From positions 1-62,432 of IMG/VR virus record IMGVR_UViG_3300037882_001611: 62,432 nt of DNA. One strand, written 5' to 3'. The notes under the pieces are model-generated. The model saw nothing but the letters and a program-made list of their open reading frames with translations, was not told where the DNA came from and ran no database searches. Of this stretch, positions 60,147-62,432 are shown piece after piece (within the stretch, counting starts at the first letter, position 1; the number at the start of each line of letters is the position of its first letter). Source of the DNA: a virus. Made by a program: the position numbers and the translations under genes.

Positions 60147-60515
60147 TTAACCTCCTGCGAGGTTCATAATGACTCGTTTTACGATATGGGCATGAGTGAC
60201 GTTAGAAGCAGGACAGCACCGGGTTGTGAGGATGATACCAGCTCCGAGAGCTTTATTGTAGATGTCATCCAAAGTGGTGAGTACAGCAGAGTTTTGAGCC
60301 TTGATCTGGTCTTCGAGCCAGATCTCGTATTCATCGATCTGATCATTGTAGTTTTTAATGATGTCGCCATCCCAACTTTTGGATCCGATTTTGATATGTT
60401 CTGGGATCCAGAGTGGACCTTTGTCCACATTATATGTGTGTGCAACTGCCTGTGCCCCTTGGTTATTGTCGCTATGATCGACTTCAATATGAAGTTCTTT
60501 TGTATCTGATCGCAT
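60147..60515 (-). CDS. Hypothetical protein downstream of an HNH gene
   Basis: The protein has 122 residues from the ATG at 60515, which follows AGAGGATC at good spacing; in-frame codons further upstream overlap the HNH gene and lack a ribosome-binding site. Features include a beta-rich N-terminus (KELHIEVDHSDN), a helical middle (YNDQIDEYEIWLEDQIKAQNSAVLTTLDDIYNKA) and a C-terminus with a CC pair (ILTTRCCPASNVTHAHIVKRVIMNLAGG). Not recognised. Confidence 0.7.
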   Translation of the reverse strand: MRSDTKELHIEVDHSDNNQGAQAVAHTYNVDKGPLWIPEHIKIGSKSWDGDIIKNYNDQIDEYEIWLEDQIKAQNSAVLTTLDDIYNKALGAGIILTTRCCPASNVTHAHIVKRVIMNLAGG

Positions 60516-60546
60516 CTTGAATGATCCTCTTGATGATGTGTCCATA

Positions 60547-61026
60547 TTAACTGTGCCTAGCAAACTGACCGTGTAATTGGTTTCGTTTTGCAATAAGCCA
60601 GTTTTCAATTTTTGAACGATCTTTGCTTGTTTTACTGTGCGATTTTCCATTGCACATTATTTGTCCACGCCATGCTTGGGTTTTTGCGTTAAAGCTAAGA
60701 CCTTTTATTTCTGTCGTGTTGTGACTGTATATTCCAGCGTTTGCTGAATTTTGTGCTTGAGTCGCTAGTCTGAGGTTACTCAGTACATTGTATCCACGAT
60801 TAGTATTTTCGTGGTCTACCTGTAAGCCTGTTGGTACAGGACCATTGTGCATTTCCCATATGAGAACATGCACACTGAAAAGCCATTTCTTACTGGCTAT
60901 AAGCCAGTAGCCATCGTGATTGAGTGTACCGACCGGTAAACCGTTGAGATCAGTCAATCCTGACGGCGAAATTGGATCATATTTGATTTGCTGCATTAGC
61001 AAGATTTTTGCCTGATTTTTGGTCAT
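60547..61026 (-). CDS. HNH homing-type endonuclease with AP2-like C-terminus
   Basis: The 159-residue protein has an HNH_3-type core: GYWLIASKKWLFSVHVLIWEMHNGPVPTGLQVDHENTNRGYNVLSNLRLATQAQNSANAG (histidines and asparagines of the H-N-H fold at about 55-90). An AP2-like DNA-binding end (IKGLSFNAKTQAWRGQIMCNGKSHSKTSKDRSKIENWLIAKR) follows. It lies in the early region next to a 195-base regulatory gap. It is a different subfamily from the HNH at 56.8 kb. Confidence 0.9.
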   Translation of the reverse strand: MTKNQAKILLMQQIKYDPISPSGLTDLNGLPVGTLNHDGYWLIASKKWLFSVHVLIWEMHNGPVPTGLQVDHENTNRGYNVLSNLRLATQAQNSANAGIYSHNTTEIKGLSFNAKTQAWRGQIMCNGKSHSKTSKDRSKIENWLIAKRNQLHGQFARHS

Positions 61027-61060
61027 AGGTTTACTCGGTGCTGTTAGCCAAAAGTCGGAA

Positions 61061-61095
61061 AAAGTTGAATTTTGTTTAATAGAAAGTTGAATTTT
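61061..61095 (-). repeat. Two direct repeats spaced 22 bp
   Basis: AAAGTTGAATTTT occurs at 61061-61073 and 61083-61095, exactly two helical turns apart, upstream of the HNH gene on the minus strand. This is the layout of an operator or activator site pair. On the plus strand the same sequence also contains TTGAAT-like promoter elements. Confidence 0.7.
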
Positions 61096-61123
61096 CCAAC
61101 ACTACAAAGTAGCAGTATGTTGG
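61096..61123 (-). promoter_or_regulatory. Short hairpin with triloop in the early intergenic region
   Basis: CCAACA/TGTTGG flanks an inner CTAC-AAA-GTAG stem (plus-strand reading). N4 virion polymerase promoters are small hairpins with a 3-base loop, so this is a candidate, but its loop is not the A(A/G)G seen in N4. Confidence 0.35.
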
Positions 61124-61130
61124 AGGTAAC

Positions 61131-61158
61131 TTGTCTATAATTTGTCTCTCATTTGTCT
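61131..61158 (-). repeat. Three TTGTCT repeats in exact 11-bp phase
   Basis: TTGTCT lies at 61131, 61142 and 61153, one every helical turn, between a hairpin and a terminator. Such phased repeats usually bind a regulator or initiator protein along one face of DNA. Confidence 0.65.
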
Positions 61159-61176
61159 ATCGTTGAAGGGTTCGAA

Positions 61177-61200
61177 GGGCTGTCCAGTTAAGGACAGCCC
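61177..61200 (-). terminator. Hairpin after the 154-residue protein gene
   Basis: GGGCTGTCC pairs perfectly with GGACAGCCC around a 6-base loop, 23 bases after the stop. The minus-strand tract after it (TTCGAACCC) is poor in T, so termination may be weak. Confidence 0.65.
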
Positions 61201-61222
61201 CTGAGTTGAGATTGAGTTGAAA

Positions 61223-61687
61223 TCAGTTCTTGATTTCGATTGGCCGGAACGCGATGGGCTTGGTCAGCGAGTTCTCCTGCGGTGTTTCCATAGCACCACG
61301 AACTCGCTTGAGCTGAACAGCCAAACCAATAGTTTCGTCCATGATGACAATGGCCGAAGCACCGGGTTCGAGCTGAGCAGCAACAGACATGAAGTTTTCA
61401 TGCAGCTTGTTCTGGGCGTCCCGAAGAGCAGCCATGTTCTGTGTGCGAGCCTTACTCACGTCGAATGGCTTGATCTGGTCGAGCGGGATGCCCCGTGCCA
61501 GACTGACGAAGATTTCTTCTTCGTTGCCATCATTCACAACAGTGGTTGAGTAGCCGATGTTCAGCCAGAACTCAGCGTCTTCCTGCGTGTTCTCGGTAGC
61601 ATTGCCCGAGGCAGAGTTGCGGCCAAGGCCAGCGAATGCTGACAGGTTGAGGCCGTTGTTGGTGATAGTATTTGCTTTGGTAGTCAT
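61223..61687 (-). CDS. Conserved hypothetical early protein
   Basis: The 154-residue protein has GGAG well placed before the ATG. It has a disordered N-terminus (NGLNLSAFAGLGRNSASGNATENTQ) and a beta-rich core (EFWLNIGYSTTVVNDGNEEEIFVSLARGIPLDQIKPFDV… ASAIVIMDETIGLAVQLKRVRG). It is relatively GC-rich. The layout recalls small phage proteins encoded near SSB or RNAP genes, but I cannot name it. Confidence 0.8.
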   Translation of the reverse strand: MTTKANTITNNGLNLSAFAGLGRNSASGNATENTQEDAEFWLNIGYSTTVVNDGNEEEIFVSLARGIPLDQIKPFDVSKARTQNMAALRDAQNKLHENFMSVAAQLEPGASAIVIMDETIGLAVQLKRVRGAMETPQENSLTKPIAFRPIEIKN

Positions 61688-61706
61688 TGTATTTCTCCAA
61701 GTTAGA

Positions 61707-61741
61707 TTTGGGTTAGGAACAACCCAAAAACGGCGTAGCCG
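61707..61741 (-). promoter_or_regulatory. Tandem hairpins upstream of the 154-residue gene
   Basis: CGGC-TAC-GCCG followed by TTTTT (minus strand, 61731-61741) looks like a minimal terminator after the 37-residue gene. TTTGGGTT/AACCCAAA (61707-61728) follows just before the ribosome-binding site. The first also fits a virion-polymerase-type triloop hairpin. Confidence 0.45.
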
Positions 61742-61757
61742 AAAATTGAGGTTATCG

Positions 61758-61871
61758 TTAAGAAGACTTAACGAGTTTAGTTTTGATACGTTTCAGACGA
61801 TTATATTCTTGCCAAGCAACAATATGCTGAAAGTGATAGCCGCTGAAGTATGATGCTTCAGCATAGATCAT
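61758..61871 (-). CDS. Small 37-residue protein
   Basis: The start overlaps the preceding stop (ATGA), in an operon where each gene is coupled in this way. The peptide (MIYAEASYFSGYHFQHIVAW…EYNRLKRIKTKLVKSS) is aromatic at the start and basic at the end. No hydrophobic segment is long enough to span a membrane. Function unknown. Confidence 0.62.
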   Translation of the reverse strand: MIYAEASYFSGYHFQHIVAWQEYNRLKRIKTKLVKSS

Positions 61872-62059
61872 AGGATATGTCCTCGTCTTTCAAAGTGCTT
61901 ACGCACAATGTGAACATTGCGAAAATGGCTAATTGTTCCCCAGCTCAGATAGATGCCACCGAGTATTTTCAACTCGATGGCTGCGAAATGATATCCTGCA
62001 AGGATCAGCACAAGTGCGATTAAGCAGGGTATGAGTGGTAGTCTGCTGGTCATATTCAT
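61868..62059 (-). CDS. Small two-TM membrane protein
   Basis: The 63-residue protein has two hydrophobic segments (LPLIPCLIALVLILAGYHFAA and LKILGGIYLSWGTISHF) and a basic tail (RNVHIVRKHFERRGHIL), with AAAAGGAA upstream. Its start overlaps the preceding stop. Early phage membrane peptides of this kind often act on host envelope functions; the target is unknown. Confidence 0.75.
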   Translation of the reverse strand: MNMTSRLPLIPCLIALVLILAGYHFAAIELKILGGIYLSWGTISHFRNVHIVRKHFERRGHIL

Positions 62060-62241
62060 GACTTTTCCTTTTCAGTAAATTTGTTGAATTTGTTGAAAAC
62101 AGAAGCCACCCACAGCCAGATGATAGATCCGGCTATGAGTAGCATTCCGTATTCGATGATTTCGGTTTTTGAGCTTGTGACCATGACCACACCAAGGATG
62201 ATGTAAGGCATGGTCTTCACGATCCTAATAAATGTAGCCAT
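62056..62241 (-). CDS. Small two-TM membrane protein
   Basis: The 61-residue protein follows a strong AAGGAG. Hydrophobic segments MPYIILGVVMVTS and YGMLLIAGSIIWLWVASVF are separated by a short polar turn, and a basic tail follows (NKFNKFTEKEKS). It couples to the next membrane-protein gene by ATGA, so the two may form a complex. Confidence 0.78.
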   Translation of the reverse strand: MATFIRIVKTMPYIILGVVMVTSSKTEIIEYGMLLIAGSIIWLWVASVFNKFNKFTEKEKS

Positions 62242-62253
62242 GGAGTGTGCTCC

Positions 62254-62432
62254 TTATTTGGGAGAGGCTGTAAATTCGGGCATTACGCCGAATGAGCATT
62301 TCCAACGACGCAGGAGTTTGAGCCTGCGTTCGAGTTCATTGATGGTTTTGGCTTTCGCCAAAAAGTCATCCATGTTGATCAGGACGTTGAATGCTCCGTT
62401 GCGTTTGACGCCACCGGGCAAGCCCTGATTAC
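62254..62432 (-). CDS. Basic early protein, start not certain (runs to window edge)
   Basis: The frame is open to the right edge and ends …FGVMPEFTASPK. From the in-frame ATG at about 62,371 it would be 39 residues (MDDFLAKAKTINELERRLKL…), but the sequence upstream (GLPGGVKRNGAFNVLIN) is also protein-like, so the gene probably begins outside the window. The helical, arginine-rich middle could bind nucleic acid. It starts the operon of small early genes. Confidence 0.65.
   Translation of the reverse strand, partial: NQGLPGGVKRNGAFNVLINMDDFLAKAKTINELERRLKLLRRWKCSFGVMPEFTASPK

Noticed and set aside
61096-61123. Firm call of N4-type virion polymerase promoters
   Set aside because: Triloop hairpins exist here and at 61731, but their loops and flanks do not match the N4 consensus, and no set with a shared downstream sequence was found.
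1-62432. Integrase, repressor or CRISPR array
   Set aside because: None found; no regularly spaced repeats with spacers and no lysogeny module, in keeping with a lytic N4-like phage.

Overview
This 62.4 kb window is most of the genome of a lytic, N4-type podovirus (Schitoviridae-like). Three things identify it. One is a 3,447-residue virion RNA polymerase with the N4-type active-site motifs. The second is a split T7-like middle RNA polymerase (RNAP1 and RNAP2). The third is the N4 gene order in reverse: portal, gp58- and gp57-like proteins, major capsid protein, gp55- to gp51-like proteins and gp50 virion polymerase, then SSB, Sak4-like ATPase, primase, nuclease, PolA and helicase. The host is probably an alphaproteobacterium: the phage carries a MucR/Ros zinc-finger regulator and a circularly permuted (two-piece type) tmRNA gene, both of which point to that class. 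I see no integrase or lysogeny repressor. The terminase and tail-appendage genes, and the first early genes, probably lie outside the window.

Layout. Positions 1-24,621 (+ strand) are late genes: the end of an unidentified protein, a lysis cassette (two membrane proteins, GH24 endolysin, nested i-/o-spanins), portal, scaffold-like protein, major capsid protein, internal and connector proteins including a virion transglycosylase, and the giant virion RNA polymerase. A terminator at about 24.64 kb separates the two converging blocks. All genes from 24.69 kb to the right end are on the minus strand and are read right to left: small early genes (62.4-58.2 kb), RNAP1, an HNH endonuclease and RNAP2 (58.2-55.3 kb), the MucR-like regulator (54.4 kb), a 1.9 kb RNA locus (53.9-52.0 kb), a MoxR/VWA metallopeptidase pair, nucleotide metabolism (dCTP deaminase, ThyX, MazG-like), HU, rIIA/rIIB-like proteins, and the replication genes. 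Many minus-strand genes or short operons end in an intrinsic terminator.

The most interesting region is 52.03-53.90 kb. It has no convincing protein gene. Read on the minus strand it holds, in order: a hairpin after the MucR-like gene; a textbook type I hammerhead ribozyme (53,844-53,799); about 1.3 kb packed with perfect stem-loops, which looks like a giant 'ornate' structured RNA; a 12-bp stem-loop; a permuted tmRNA gene with a G3-U70 alanine-type acceptor stem, an intervening segment closed by an 8-bp helix and a tag frame reading ANDNSPVMALRLAA; and an intrinsic terminator. The arrangement suggests one long transcript that the ribozyme cuts between the mRNA and the structured RNA.

How the genes work together (inferred from N4 biology): the injected virion polymerase transcribes early genes, RNAP1/RNAP2 then transcribe middle genes, and the N4-type SSB both supports replication and is expected to help host polymerase transcribe the late + strand block. 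Homing-type HNH genes (two intact, one remnant) have invaded the early/middle region. Functions given by analogy to N4 gene numbers rest on gene order and motifs, not on a database search.
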